This document shows positions 16,864-27,333 of a stretch of DNA of 64,000 nt, piece by piece. Each line of letters starts with the position of its first letter. Within the stretch, counting starts at the first letter, position 1. The stretch is from DATGLG01 sp035294245. GTDB taxonomy: Bacteria > Pseudomonadota > Alphaproteobacteria > JACZXZ01. The stretch lies in NCBI GenBank assembly GCA_035294245.1, contig DATGLG010000004.1, positions 310,001-374,000 of the forward strand, read 5' to 3'. Under the pieces are notes generated by a model that had not been told where the DNA came from, did not search any database, and was given only the letters and a program-made list of their open reading frames with translations. Both the position numbers and the translations under genes were made by a program.

Positions 16864-18935
16864 CAATCTCGGGTGATGACGAGGCTGCCGTCTTCCGCAA
16901 CGGTGCCGCGCCAACCGGGTTCGATCAGCGTCGTGGTATCGGCTTGCTCGACGACCGCCGGGCCCGGGATCCCGGCGCCGATGGGAAGTGCCGCGCGATC
17001 GAAGATGTCGGCCGCAATGAACCGGCCGCTCTCGGCCGTGAGAATATCTCGCCTTCCCTTTCTCGCTTCGCCGGGGTTGGGACGGAGCGCGCCGATCGCC
17101 TGCGGCTGCCCGACTGAGCTGCGATGGATGGTGCGCAGGTTCACGATCCGCGCCGGGCTCTCGGTGCTGTGGCCATAAACGCGGTCATGGGCGGCGAGGA
17201 AGTCGCCGTAGAGCGCGGCGAGGGGATCCGGTGCGCCGGCTTGCAGCGGAATCTCGAGATGATAGGACTGGCCGACATAGCAAACATCGGCGAAATAGAC
17301 GATTTCCGTGCGCGATGCCGGGACGCCCTCGCGGCGCATCAGCTCGGCGCAGGACTTGTCGAGCGCCTCGAGCGCCCGCTTCACCTCGGGCCAGGCGAGC
17401 CCTTGGAGCGGCCGGGGAAAGGCCGCCGAGGCCTCGTGCTCGATGGGGGCGAAAAGAAGGCCGGCGGCCGACAGCACGCCGGGATGGGGCGGCACGACGA
17501 TGCATCGGATGCCGAGATCACGCGCCAGGGCCGTCGCATGGAGAGGGCCGCCGCCGCCGAGCGGCAGCAGGGCATAGCCGCGCGGGTCGATGCCGCGGCC
17601 GATCGAGACCAGCCGGATGGCCTCGGCCATCTGCGCATTGACGACCCGGTGGATGCCGAGGGCCGCCTCCTCCAAGCTCATGCCCAATGGCCCGGCGATC
17701 TTCTCCTCGATCACCTTGCGGGCCAGCTCCGGCACGAGCTTGAGCGAGCCGGCGGCAAAATAGTCGGGATTGATATAGCCGAGGACGACCGAGGCATCCG
17801 TCACCGTCGCCCGCTCGCCGCCCCGGCCGTAGCAGGCCGGGCCTGGCTCCGAGCCCGCCGATTCCGGCCCCACGCGGAGGGAGCCGGCGCCATCGATCCA
17901 GGCGATCGAGCCGCCGCCGGACCCGATCGCGTTCACGTCGACCATGGGCACGCGCACGGCATAGCCGCTGATATCGCCTTCCGCGCGTATCAGCGGACGG
18001 CCCCGGCTGATCAAGGCGATATCGCAACTCGTGCCGCCGATATCGACGGTGATCAAATCCTCCATTCCGGCGGCCCGCCCGACCGCCAGTCCGCCGATCA
18101 CGCCCGCGGCGGGGCCGGAGAGGAAGAGCCGGACCGGACGCTGCCGGGCGATCGACGAGGAGCTGATGCCGCCGCGGGACTGCATGATTTGAAGCGGCGA
18201 CGAGACGCCGTCATTGGCGAGATCCCGCTCCATGTTCTCGAGATATCGGCCGACGACCGGCTTGATATAGGCATCGAAGGCCGTGACGCAGGTCCGCTCG
18301 TACTCGCGGAAGGCGGGATCGACCTCGGAGGACAGGGAGGTCATCATCTCGGGATAACGAGCAAGAATGATCTCTCGCGCCCGCCGCTCATGGGCGGGAT
18401 TGAGGAACGAGAAGAGGAAGCTTATCGCGATGGCCTCGACGCCCTCGGCGACCAGCTCCTCGGTGGCGCGCACGACCGACTCCTCGTCGAGCGGCACCAG
18501 GACCTCACCGGAGGCGGTGATGCGCTCGCGCACCTCTTTGCGCCGCGCGCCCGGGGCGAGGAAAGCCGGCGTCTCGGGCTTGAGCGCGAGATCATACATG
18601 GCGTGCCGCATCTGACGCCCGATCTCGATCACGTCCTTGAAGCCTTCCGTAGCGAGAAGGCCGATCTTCGCTCCCTTCGCTTCCAAGACGGCATTCGTCG
18701 CAACTGTCGTCCCATGCACGAAGCGGGCGATCTGCCCGGCATCGACGTTCCACTCGCGGCGCATATATTCCACCGCGGCCTTCACGCCCGCGCTCGGGTT
18801 CTTGCGCGTGGTCGGAATCTTCACGAGACGCACAGCGCCTGCCCTGTCGCGGCAGACGACGTCGGTAAAGGTACCGCCGATGTCGACGCCGATCTCGAAT
18901 TCGGTGGCCGCTTGGGTCATGCTCGTCGTCTCCAT
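16863..18935 (-). CDS. hyuA: Hydantoinase A/oxoprolinase-family subunit (HyuA)
   Basis: This 690-residue ATPase subunit carries the ASKHA-type phosphate motif GVDIGGTFTDVVC at about residues 16-28, a second glycine loop TVDIGGTSCDIALISRG and the conserved SGPAAGVIGG. It couples ATP hydrolysis to ring opening of hydantoins or 5-oxoproline with the adjacent HyuB. Translation is coupled through the TGATG overlap. It lies 26 bases downstream of a polyamine-type ABC ATPase, implying co-transcription with that importer. Confidence 0.93.
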   Translation of the reverse strand: METTSMTQAATEFEIGVDIGGTFTDVVCRDRAGAVRLVKIPTTRKNPSAGVKAAVEYMRREWNVDAGQIARFVHGTTVATNAVLEAKGAKIGLLATEGFKDVIEIGRQMRHAMYDLALKPETPAFLAPGARRKEVRERITASGEVLVPLDEESVVRATEELVAEGVEAIAISFLFSFLNPAHERRAREIILARYPEMMTSLSSEVDPAFREYERTCVTAFDAYIKPVVGRYLENMERDLANDGVSSPLQIMQSRGGISSSSIARQRPVRLFLSGPAAGVIGGLAVGRAAGMEDLITVDIGGTSCDIALISRGRPLIRAEGDISGYAVRVPMVDVNAIGSGGGSIAWIDGAGSLRVGPESAGSEPGPACYGRGGERATVTDASVVLGYINPDYFAAGSLKLVPELARKVIEEKIAGPLGMSLEEAALGIHRVVNAQMAEAIRLVSIGRGIDPRGYALLPLGGGGPLHATALARDLGIRCIVVPPHPGVLSAAGLLFAPIEHEASAAFPRPLQGLAWPEVKRALEALDKSCAELMRREGVPASRTEIVYFADVCYVGQSYHLEIPLQAGAPDPLAALYGDFLAAHDRVYGHSTESPARIVNLRTIHRSSVGQPQAIGALRPNPGEARKGRRDILTAESGRFIAADIFDRAALPIGAGIPGPAVVEQADTTTLIEPGWRGTVAEDGSLVITRD

Positions 18936-18961
18936 TCGCTTCTCAAAATCGGTGCTCCGGC

Positions 18962-20086
<1,125 letters not shown>

Positions 20087-20102
20087 GTCGACAGGCGTCT
20101 CC

Positions 20103-20900
20103 TCAGCGCGACGTGAAAAGCAGGTGCTTGACGCCGAACACGCGCTCCAGCACCAGCAGCACGGCGATCACGATCGCGATCTGGATGGTGGAGATCGCGG
20201 CGACCGCCGGATCGTAATTGTAGACGAGATAGCTCAAGATCGAGACGGGCAGCGTCGTCGTGTCCGTGTTGCTGAGCAGGAGCGCCACCGGCACCTCGTC
20301 GAAGGACAGCAGAAACGAGAAGATGGCGCCCGCAAGAATGCCCGGCCGGATGAGCGGCAGCGTCACCAGCCAGAATGCCCGCAGGGGATTGGCCCCCAGC
20401 ACCATCGCCGCCTCCTCGATCTCGCGATTGATCCCCGCATAGACGCCGAGCACGGTGCGCAGCACATAGGGCACGGTGATGACCGCGTGCCCCACGACGA
20501 GGGCCAGGAGCGAGCTGCCGATGCCGATCCGGGCCACGAAGAACAGCAGGCCGACCGCAAGGATGATCGTCGGAAGGCTCAGCGGCGAGAGGAGGAAGGC
20601 TTGGATGAGGTCGGCCCCAGGGAGGCGATAGCGCACCATCGCAATCGCCGCCGGGATCGCCAGCACGGCGCTGAGCAGGGTCGCGAGGACGCCGAGACGC
20701 AGGCTGTTCCAGAGCGGGACGACGAATTGCGGATCGCCCAGAACCTTGGCGAACCACTTGAGCGAAACGCCGTGGGGCGGGAAGGTCACGAACTCGGCGC
20801 CGGTGAAGGCCGAGGCGATGACAACCGCGACAGGGGCCAGGAGGAAGATCGTCAGGACGCCGACATAGAGAGAGAGTCCGAGGCCGAGTCGCGACATCAT
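20103..20900 (-). CDS. Spermidine/putrescine-type ABC permease (PotC-like)
   Basis: This 265-residue inner-membrane permease has about six hydrophobic helices and the EAA motif EEAAMVLGANPLRAFWLVTLP. The closing segment FSFLLSFDEVPVALLL is typical of PotC/YdcV. The first of two tandem ATG codons (20900) overlaps the stop of the other permease as ATGA, so the start is not the far upstream one suggested by the open frame. It works with the PotB-like partner. Confidence 0.92.
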   Translation of the reverse strand: MMSRLGLGLSLYVGVLTIFLLAPVAVVIASAFTGAEFVTFPPHGVSLKWFAKVLGDPQFVVPLWNSLRLGVLATLLSAVLAIPAAIAMVRYRLPGADLIQAFLLSPLSLPTIILAVGLLFFVARIGIGSSLLALVVGHAVITVPYVLRTVLGVYAGINREIEEAAMVLGANPLRAFWLVTLPLIRPGILAGAIFSFLLSFDEVPVALLLSNTDTTTLPVSILSYLVYNYDPAVAAISTIQIAIVIAVLLVLERVFGVKHLLFTSR

Positions 20901-21757
20901 CGCCTCCAGCGCGGCCGGCGCAGCTGCAGCTGCAGCCACAGGACCGCGGTGACGATCACGAGCAGGGTCATCCCCATCGCCGCCGCGAATGGCCAGTTCG
21001 AGCTGACGGTCAGCTGTTGATAGATGAGCAGCGGCATGATCATCGTCGAGGTCTTGCCGAGGAGCATAACCGTCACGAAGCTGCCGATGGTCAGGGTGAA
21101 GCAGAGGATCGAGCCGGTGATCAGCCCCTCGAAGCTGAGCGGCAGCGTGACATGCCGGAAGACGCGGGCGCGGGAGGCCCCGAGCACGCGCGCCGCCTCC
21201 TCGAGGCGCGGATCGAGGGTCTCGAGGGTGCTCGCGATCGCCAGCACCATGAAGGGCAGCAGGACATGCACGAGGGCGATCGTGACCCCCGTCCAGGTGT
21301 ACATGACATCGACGGTCGGCAGGCCCAGGGCGCGCATCAGCCAGTTGAAGGCGCCCGCACGGCTCAAGATCACCATCCAGCCGAAGGAGCGCACGACCAC
21401 GTTGATGAGGAGCGGTACTACGACGGCGAAGATGAGAAGAGCTTTCCCGGTCCCGTCGAGGCGCGCGACCGCGATCGCGAGGGGATAGCCCAGCACGATG
21501 CAGATTGCCGTGACGACGATCCCGAAGATCAGGGTCTGGGCGATCACACGAAGATAATAGGGATCGCCGAAGATATGGGTGTATTCGGCAAAGGTCGGGG
21601 CACCCTTGTCGAGCCGCAGGCTTTCCATGAGGTTCAAAAGAAGCGGGCCGGCGAAGAAGATGACGAGGAAGAGGATGAGCGGGCAGAGCCAGAGGAGCGG
21701 CCGGCACGTGGCCTCCGCTGGCGCTGAAGAAATCGCGACTGAGGTCGGAGCCGCCAT
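20897..21757 (-). CDS. Spermidine/putrescine-type ABC permease (PotB-like)
   Basis: This 286-residue permease has six predicted helices and the EAA loop LEEAARVLGASRARVFRHVTLP. The N-terminal cytoplasmic stretch and the FFAGPLLLNLMESLR segment resemble PotB/YdcU. It starts 18 bases after the binding-protein stop and its stop overlaps the PotC-like start, so the three membrane-transport genes are tightly coupled. Confidence 0.92.
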   Translation of the reverse strand: MAAPTSVAISSAPAEATCRPLLWLCPLILFLVIFFAGPLLLNLMESLRLDKGAPTFAEYTHIFGDPYYLRVIAQTLIFGIVVTAICIVLGYPLAIAVARLDGTGKALLIFAVVVPLLINVVVRSFGWMVILSRAGAFNWLMRALGLPTVDVMYTWTGVTIALVHVLLPFMVLAIASTLETLDPRLEEAARVLGASRARVFRHVTLPLSFEGLITGSILCFTLTIGSFVTVMLLGKTSTMIMPLLIYQQLTVSSNWPFAAAMGMTLLVIVTAVLWLQLQLRRPRWRR

Positions 21758-21775
21758 CGCCCTGCCCGCATCCGC

Positions 21776-22828
21776 CTATTGCATCTCCTTGTTCCAACGC
21801 TCGATCCAGCCGGGAATCTTGTCGAAGATCTTGTCGTAGGGCGGCACCACGACCCGGTCGGCGGCCGTGACCTTGCTCTTGATGGCGTCCGGATAGGTGA
21901 CGGTCTTGTTGGTAATGCCGTAAAGAATCGTCTCGGCATGGCCGAGCTGCCCGTCATGGGACAGCACGCAATTGACGTATTCCCAGGCGATGGGCGGCGC
22001 GCTTTTCACCTTGGAGACCAGCACGGAGCCGGCGATGGTTCCCGGCTCGGGGATGTAGAAGGCGGCCCAGGAATTGCCCTTGTCGATGAAGGAATAGGCG
22101 CGGCCGTCCCAATAGGCGAGCAAGTCGACCTCGTGGGTGCCGAAGAGGTTGAGCGCCTCGACGGGCGTCGTCCAGAACTTGACGATGTAAGGCTGCATGG
22201 CCTTGAGCTTCGCAAAGGCCGTGTCGATGTCGCCGCCATATTGCTGGGCGACCCACCAGATGAATTCGGGTCCCCAGGTATAGGTGCCCGCGGGCCAGGC
22301 GACATGCTTGCCATATTTGCCGGCGGCGATGGCATCGATCAGGTCCTTCCAATCCTTCGGCGGATCCTTGATCGCGTCCTTGTTGTACATGATGCCCATG
22401 GCGCCGTAGTTCTGGACGACGGCGTAATCGTTCCACGGCTTGTGGAAGCGATCGGGAATGTCCTTGAGGTTGGGCACCTCGGCCGTCGTGATCTTGTCGA
22501 GGAGCCCGTCGCGCGCCGCCCGCAGGCTGTCCGCCTCGGCCAAGGTCAGAACGTCGATCGGCGAATGCTGCGGATTGGCACGAACCTTGTTGAGCCAGTC
22601 GGCCGACTCGCCCGTCAAGACCTCGACCTTCACACCCGTCTTCTTCTCGAAGCACGGGACGAAGTTCTTCTTGACCGATTCCGCCCACACACCCCCATAG
22701 GCCGTCACGACGATCTTATCCGGCTTGCTTTGGGCAACGGCAAAGCCGGCCGCCCCGATCGCCACCGCAGTCCCGAGGCCGATAGCGACCAGTATCGCGC
22801 CGCGCCCTCTGATGACGTCCCTCCACAT
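21776..22828 (-). CDS. Extracellular solute-binding protein (PotD/PotF-like, family 1)
   Basis: This 350-residue periplasmic receptor starts MWRDVIRGRGAILVAIGLGT with a signal peptide ending near AVA-QS. The mature start KIVVTAYGGVWAESVKKNFVPCFEKKTG is typical of polyamine/iron-type binding proteins, and WGPEFIWWVAQQYGG is also family-like. It is the first gene of the minus-strand importer/hyuAB operon and is divergent from an IclR regulator. ATG 22828 fits the signal peptide; the open frame further upstream runs through the divergent promoter. Confidence 0.92.
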   Translation of the reverse strand: MWRDVIRGRGAILVAIGLGTAVAIGAAGFAVAQSKPDKIVVTAYGGVWAESVKKNFVPCFEKKTGVKVEVLTGESADWLNKVRANPQHSPIDVLTLAEADSLRAARDGLLDKITTAEVPNLKDIPDRFHKPWNDYAVVQNYGAMGIMYNKDAIKDPPKDWKDLIDAIAAGKYGKHVAWPAGTYTWGPEFIWWVAQQYGGDIDTAFAKLKAMQPYIVKFWTTPVEALNLFGTHEVDLLAYWDGRAYSFIDKGNSWAAFYIPEPGTIAGSVLVSKVKSAPPIAWEYVNCVLSHDGQLGHAETILYGITNKTVTYPDAIKSKVTAADRVVVPPYDKIFDKIPGWIERWNKEMQ

Positions 22829-22932
22829 GGCTTTCTCCCTAGATTTCTTGACGGCCGGGACGACTGCAATGCGCAGCCGCTGGTCGCCTTTTCCGAATGC
22901 GCCTATGATATCGATCCATTCGTATCGGGCAA

Positions 22933-22980
22933 CAATTTTGTCATATCGATATACAATACGACCGCCGGCTGATAAAATTG
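22933..22980. promoter_or_regulatory. Divergent control region with inverted repeats
   Basis: Between the binding-protein operon and the IclR gene, CAATTTTGTC (22933-22942) is mirrored by GATAAAATTG (22971-22980) with one mismatch. Between them sits the 10-base perfect palindrome ATATCGATAT (22943-22952). The stretch is more AT-rich than its surroundings. It is a reasonable operator for the adjacent IclR regulator and may contain both divergent promoters. Confidence 0.45.
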
Positions 22981-23003
22981 TCTCCTCATCACGCGAGGCG
23001 TTC

Positions 23004-23804
23004 ATGTCCCCGACCGACGACGATTCACCGCTCTTCAACACCTCACTGGCAAAGGGCCTCGCCGTGCTGATGGCGTTTGGGTCGGAGCGGCGCAGCATGA
23101 ACCTGCCCGAGATCGGCACCATCGCCGGCATTGGGAAAAGTGCTGCTCAGCGGTTCACCTACACGCTCGAGCGGCTCGGCTATCTGCGAAAGGACCCGGT
23201 CACGAAGCGATACTCGCTCACGCCGAAAGTCCTGGAGCTGGGACTCCATTACGTCCACGCCGACGCCCTCGTCGAGCACGCCAATCCCTATCTCCTCGAC
23301 CTCAACATCAAATGCGGCGAGACGGTGAACCTCTCCGAGCCGGACGGCACGGATATGGTGTTCGTGGCGCGCTTCCCCGGCCATAAGTCGATCGCGGTCC
23401 ATATGCCGCTGGGCCGCCGCTTGCCCATGTACTGCACGGCCTCGGGCCGCGCCTATCTCTCGGCGCGCCCGGAGGCCGAAATGGCGGAGATCATCGCGCG
23501 GTCGACGCCGGTGGCGTACACCTCCAGCACCACGCTGGATCCCGCGCGGATCCGGAAGATGGTGCGGCAGGCACACCGCGACGGCTATGCCTATGCCGAT
23601 CAGGAGTACTACAGAGGCGATATCAACGTGGGCGCGCCGATTCTCGGCGCGGACGGATGGGCGATTGCGGCGATCAACATATCGGTGCCGGTGAGCCGCT
23701 GGCGTCTCGATGAGGCTTGCCGGCAGCTTGCGCCTCTCGTGATCGAGACGGCCCGCGCCATTTCGGGCATGAGCGCGATCCGCCGAAAATCCCTGGCGAG
23801 GTGA
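23004..23804 (+). CDS. IclR-family transcriptional regulator
   Basis: This 266-residue IclR protein has a winged helix (MNLPEIGTIAGIGKSAAQRFTYTLERLGYL, about residues 33-62) and an effector domain containing HMPLGRRLPMYCTASGRAYLS. It diverges from the polyamine-type importer/hyuAB operon across 175 bases and most likely regulates it. ATG 23004 places the start right before the conserved domain. The frame is open upstream into the promoter region, but no translation signals support a longer protein. Confidence 0.92.
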   Translation: MSPTDDDSPLFNTSLAKGLAVLMAFGSERRSMNLPEIGTIAGIGKSAAQRFTYTLERLGYLRKDPVTKRYSLTPKVLELGLHYVHADALVEHANPYLLDLNIKCGETVNLSEPDGTDMVFVARFPGHKSIAVHMPLGRRLPMYCTASGRAYLSARPEAEMAEIIARSTPVAYTSSTTLDPARIRKMVRQAHRDGYAYADQEYYRGDINVGAPILGADGWAIAAINISVPVSRWRLDEACRQLAPLVIETARAISGMSAIRRKSLAR

Positions 23805-23848
23805 TCGCCGGCGCCATCCTTGAGGGCGCGGCGATGCTCACCTGATCC

Positions 23849-23872
23849 GCGCAGCCGGCCAGCCGGCCGCGC
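23849..23872. terminator. Candidate bidirectional terminator hairpin
   Basis: GCGC/GCGC plus GCCGGC/GCCGGC pair around a two-base loop with one internal mismatch. It lies between the convergent IclR gene and the beta-propeller gene. There is no U-tract on either side, so efficiency is uncertain. Confidence 0.4.
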
Positions 23873-23904
23873 CGACGCGAGCGGGAAGGTGGCAGGTCGC
23901 CTAA

Positions 23905-25410
23905 CTAATAGGTAAAGGCATAAACAGAGGTATCACCTGCCACATAGAGATGGCGTCCGACGGCGATCAGCGTCGTAAATCGCCGCACCAGGGACATCGC
24001 ATCCGCCGAGCCGCCTCCATTGAAGATGACGGCCCCCGTGTCGCCGCGGAAGCCGCGTAGCCGATTGTCGCCCTCGGCTCCGACGGCCCAGACAATGGGG
24101 TTCGCCTCGCCGTTCGTGGTGGTCACGATGGGAGAGCCCCTCCCATGCTCGCGGGCGCACCAGATGACGGCAAGCGCGGGCGGGGCGCCGCGGCTGATTT
24201 TGACGGCGGTGAGATCACCCCCATGCCCCGCCGGGCAGCCGGCACCGCTTCCTTGGAAGACGACATATGCCCCGTCAGCTCCGGGGAAGGCAGCGGGCGC
24301 GGTTCGGATCGGCCCGTCGGCGACGGTCTTTGCGGCGAGCGCGCCGCCGATGCCGCCGAGACGGCGCCGGTCGAGAAGATAGGCCTTGCCGTCCTTGCCG
24401 AGGGCGAGGACGAGATCGGACGGGGTGGCGCCCGGTAGCGTCACGAGCACGGGATTGGCGCCGCCGAGGTCGAGATCCTCGTCGTCGAGCTCGCGCCAGT
24501 TCGCCGGAGCGAAGAAGTCCTCCGGCTTCTGCGAATGGCTCAGATCGAGCCCGAGGCGAATGACCGCCTCTCCATCCGCCCAGTTCCGAGCGCCCATGGT
24601 GTTCCCGGTCGAGGCATAGAGCGCCTTGCCGTCCGAGACGATGCCGCCGGGCGCCCAGATCCCGCCGCCCCGCCCGCGGGTCGACCAGTTCGACACCTGC
24701 GTGGGATCGCGCAGAGAGACCCCGACGACCCAGCCGTGATACGTCGCGCAGTCGCCGAAATGGCCGCCATAAGGGACATAGAGCCTGTCGCCGACGATCG
24801 TGAGGGCGCCGCGCTCGTTCTGGTTCTGCGCCAGAAAGGTCTTGCCGTGCGCTTGGAGCGCGGCGGCGACGTCGACGGGCCAGCGCGGCAGCACCGATCC
24901 GTCCTTCGTCGAAAGGGCGAAGATCTCGTGAGCCGGCCGGCGGTTCACCCAGACCATGGCGTCGAGATAAAGGGTGCCCGAGCGCTGATCGATCACCGGC
25001 GTGCCGGTGATGCCGAGCGGATCGATATTGCCGCAAGGCAGCGCCGAAGACGGCACGGGCGGCCCGAGCGACTTCTTCCAGATCACATTCCCGGTATCCG
25101 GGTCCAATCCATAGACGAGGTTCTGCTCCGTTGCGACGATGAGCACCGGCTTGCCGTCTGCCGGGGACCAATAGAGCGGCTGGGCATAGACCGGCCCGTC
25201 AAGCCGCGCCTGAAAGCGGGGATCGCGATGAAGATGGCGAGCCGTCTCCCAAGTCAGCTCAGGCGTAACGTAAAGGCCGCTATGGGCGAGATCCCGGTGA
25301 TGCTGAGGCACCTCGCCCGCGGGCGATTCGTTGCTCGCGGCCAGAGCTTGTGGCGACAGCGCAAGAAGCGAGGCGATCGTCACCGCGAGGGCGAGAAAGG
25401 CACCAGTCAT
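23905..25410 (-). CDS. Exported PQQ-like beta-propeller protein
   Basis: This 501-residue protein has an N-terminal signal peptide (FLALAVTIASLLALSPQALA-AS) and repeats of the PQQ/BamB-like propeller type, for example VYGLDPDTGNVIWKK, IFALSTKDGSVLPRW and VYAFTY at the end. It is probably periplasmic or outer-membrane associated. Dehydrogenase catalytic residues were not identified, so it is not called a quinoprotein enzyme. It stands alone, convergent with the IclR gene and divergent from the IlvD-type gene. Function unknown. Confidence 0.8.
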   Translation of the reverse strand: MTGAFLALAVTIASLLALSPQALAASNESPAGEVPQHHRDLAHSGLYVTPELTWETARHLHRDPRFQARLDGPVYAQPLYWSPADGKPVLIVATEQNLVYGLDPDTGNVIWKKSLGPPVPSSALPCGNIDPLGITGTPVIDQRSGTLYLDAMVWVNRRPAHEIFALSTKDGSVLPRWPVDVAAALQAHGKTFLAQNQNERGALTIVGDRLYVPYGGHFGDCATYHGWVVGVSLRDPTQVSNWSTRGRGGGIWAPGGIVSDGKALYASTGNTMGARNWADGEAVIRLGLDLSHSQKPEDFFAPANWRELDDEDLDLGGANPVLVTLPGATPSDLVLALGKDGKAYLLDRRRLGGIGGALAAKTVADGPIRTAPAAFPGADGAYVVFQGSGAGCPAGHGGDLTAVKISRGAPPALAVIWCAREHGRGSPIVTTTNGEANPIVWAVGAEGDNRLRGFRGDTGAVIFNGGGSADAMSLVRRFTTLIAVGRHLYVAGDTSVYAFTY

Positions 25411-25599
25411 CCGATTCAGCCTATAGACTGGAAGTCCAAGATATCAGATATAGCGCCGGCCGGCCGGTCGCGGCAAAGCTCCATGATAGGCAAATGAGCC
25501 GCCATCGAGAACGCGCTGGCGACCAAGAATATCGAGGACGGTGCGCGAGCCGGCAATAGCCGTTAGTCTGGCGCTGGCCAGCCCGCGGGAGGAGATGCG

Positions 25600-27333
25600 A
25601 TGAGCGCGCACGACGTCGGCATGCGCAAGCAGTTGACGAGCTATGGCGATCCCGAGTTCTCGCTCTTCCTCCGCAAGGCCTTCATCAAGGCGATGGGCTA
25701 TTCCGATGACGCCCTCGACCGGCCCATCATCGGCATCACCAACACCTTCAGCGACTTCAACCCCTGCCACGGCAATGTGCCGAAATTGATCGAGGCGGTG
25801 CGGCGCGGCGTGCTCCTCGCGGGCGGGCTGCCGATGGAATTCCCCACCATTTCCATCCACGAATCCTTCGCGTATCCGACCAGCATGTTCACCCGCAACC
25901 TGATGGCGATGGACACCGAGGAGATGATCCGCGCCCAGCCCATGGATGCGGTCGTCCTCGTCGGCGGCTGCGACAAGACGATCCCGGCGCAGCTCATGGC
26001 CGCCGCGAGCGCCGACATCCCCGCCATCGTGCTCGCGGTCGGGCCGATGCTCGTCGGCCACTACCAGGGCGAGGTGCTCGGCGCCTGCACCGATTGCCGG
26101 CGCCTCTGGGGTCGTCACCGCGCCGGCGAGATCGACGCAAGCGAGATCGACCGCATCAGCGGGCGGCTGGCGCCGACGACGGGGACCTGCATGGTGATGG
26201 GGACGGCGAGCACCATGGCCTGTCTTGCCGAGGTCCTCGGCATGGCGCTGCCGGGGAGCGCGACGATCCCCGCGACCCATGCCGACCGGCTTCGCTGCGC
26301 GGAGCAGACGGGCCTGCGCGCCGTCGCCCTGGCCAAGGAGGGGCCGCGGCCGGGCGAGGTGCTGACGCCCGCCGCCTTCCGCAACGCTCTCGTCGTGCTT
26401 CAGGCCCTTGGCGGCTCGACCAACGCCCTCATCCATCTGACGGCGGTCGCGGGTCGGCGGGGCATCCGTCTCGATCTCGAGGCGTTCGACCGCATCGGCC
26501 GCGAGGTGCCCGTTCTCGTCGATCTCAAGCCGACCGGCGATCATTACATGGAGCATTTCCATTGGGCCGGCGGGCTGCCGCGCCTGCTCCGCGAGATCCG
26601 GGACAAGCTCGACGCCGGCGCGCGCACCGTCGCCGGCGGGACGCTCGCCGATTACCTCGACGGCGCCGAGATCGTCCCGGGCCAGACGGTGATACGACCG
26701 CGCGAATCTCCCATTCGCGAGAGCGGCGGCATGGCGGTGCTCCGCGGCAACCTGGCGCCGCGGGGTGCGGTCATCAAGCACGCCGCCGCCTCGCCCGCGC
26801 TCCTGCAGCATACCGGACGCGCCATCGTCTTCGAGTCGGTCGAGGATCTTGCGCGGCGTATCGACGATCCGGCGCTCGGCGCACAGCCGGACGACGTTCT
26901 CGTCCTGCGCAACGCGGGGCCCAAGGGTGCCCCGGGCATGCCCGAGGCCGGCTATCTGCCGATCCCGAAGACGCTGGCGCGCCAGGGTGTGCGCGACATG
27001 GTCCGCATCTCCGACGCCCGCATGAGCGGCACCGCCTTCGGCACCATCGTGCTCCACGTGACGCCGGAAGCCTGGACGGGCGGCCCGCTGGCTCTCGTCG
27101 AGACGGGCGACCGGATCGCGCTCGACGTCCCAGGCCGTCGCCTCGACCTCCTGGTGACGCCGGCGGAGCTCGCCCGCCGGCGAGAATGCTGGCAAGCGCC
27201 CCGGCCGCATGACGACGCCGATCGCGGCTTCAAGCAGCTCTATCTGCGCAGCGTGCTCCAGGCCGATGAGGGATGCGATTTCGATTTCCTGGTTCCGAAA
27301 TCCAAGGCTGCGGGAGAGATACATGACGATTGA
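25600..27333 (+). CDS. IlvD/Edd-family dehydratase, probable sugar-acid (aldonate) dehydratase
   Basis: This 577-residue Fe-S dehydratase has the three cluster cysteines: C56 (FNPCHGN), C124 (GGCDKT) and C197 (GTCMVMGTAST). The length and the partner gene are typical of the L-arabinonate/D-xylonate branch rather than IlvD proper. It would convert an aldonic acid to a 2-keto-3-deoxy acid. A strong GGGAGGAG ribosome-binding site lies five bases before ATG 25600. The stop overlaps the following DapA-family gene by 11 bases. Confidence 0.9.
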   Translation: MSAHDVGMRKQLTSYGDPEFSLFLRKAFIKAMGYSDDALDRPIIGITNTFSDFNPCHGNVPKLIEAVRRGVLLAGGLPMEFPTISIHESFAYPTSMFTRNLMAMDTEEMIRAQPMDAVVLVGGCDKTIPAQLMAAASADIPAIVLAVGPMLVGHYQGEVLGACTDCRRLWGRHRAGEIDASEIDRISGRLAPTTGTCMVMGTASTMACLAEVLGMALPGSATIPATHADRLRCAEQTGLRAVALAKEGPRPGEVLTPAAFRNALVVLQALGGSTNALIHLTAVAGRRGIRLDLEAFDRIGREVPVLVDLKPTGDHYMEHFHWAGGLPRLLREIRDKLDAGARTVAGGTLADYLDGAEIVPGQTVIRPRESPIRESGGMAVLRGNLAPRGAVIKHAAASPALLQHTGRAIVFESVEDLARRIDDPALGAQPDDVLVLRNAGPKGAPGMPEAGYLPIPKTLARQGVRDMVRISDARMSGTAFGTIVLHVTPEAWTGGPLALVETGDRIALDVPGRRLDLLVTPAELARRRECWQAPRPHDDADRGFKQLYLRSVLQADEGCDFDFLVPKSKAAGEIHDD

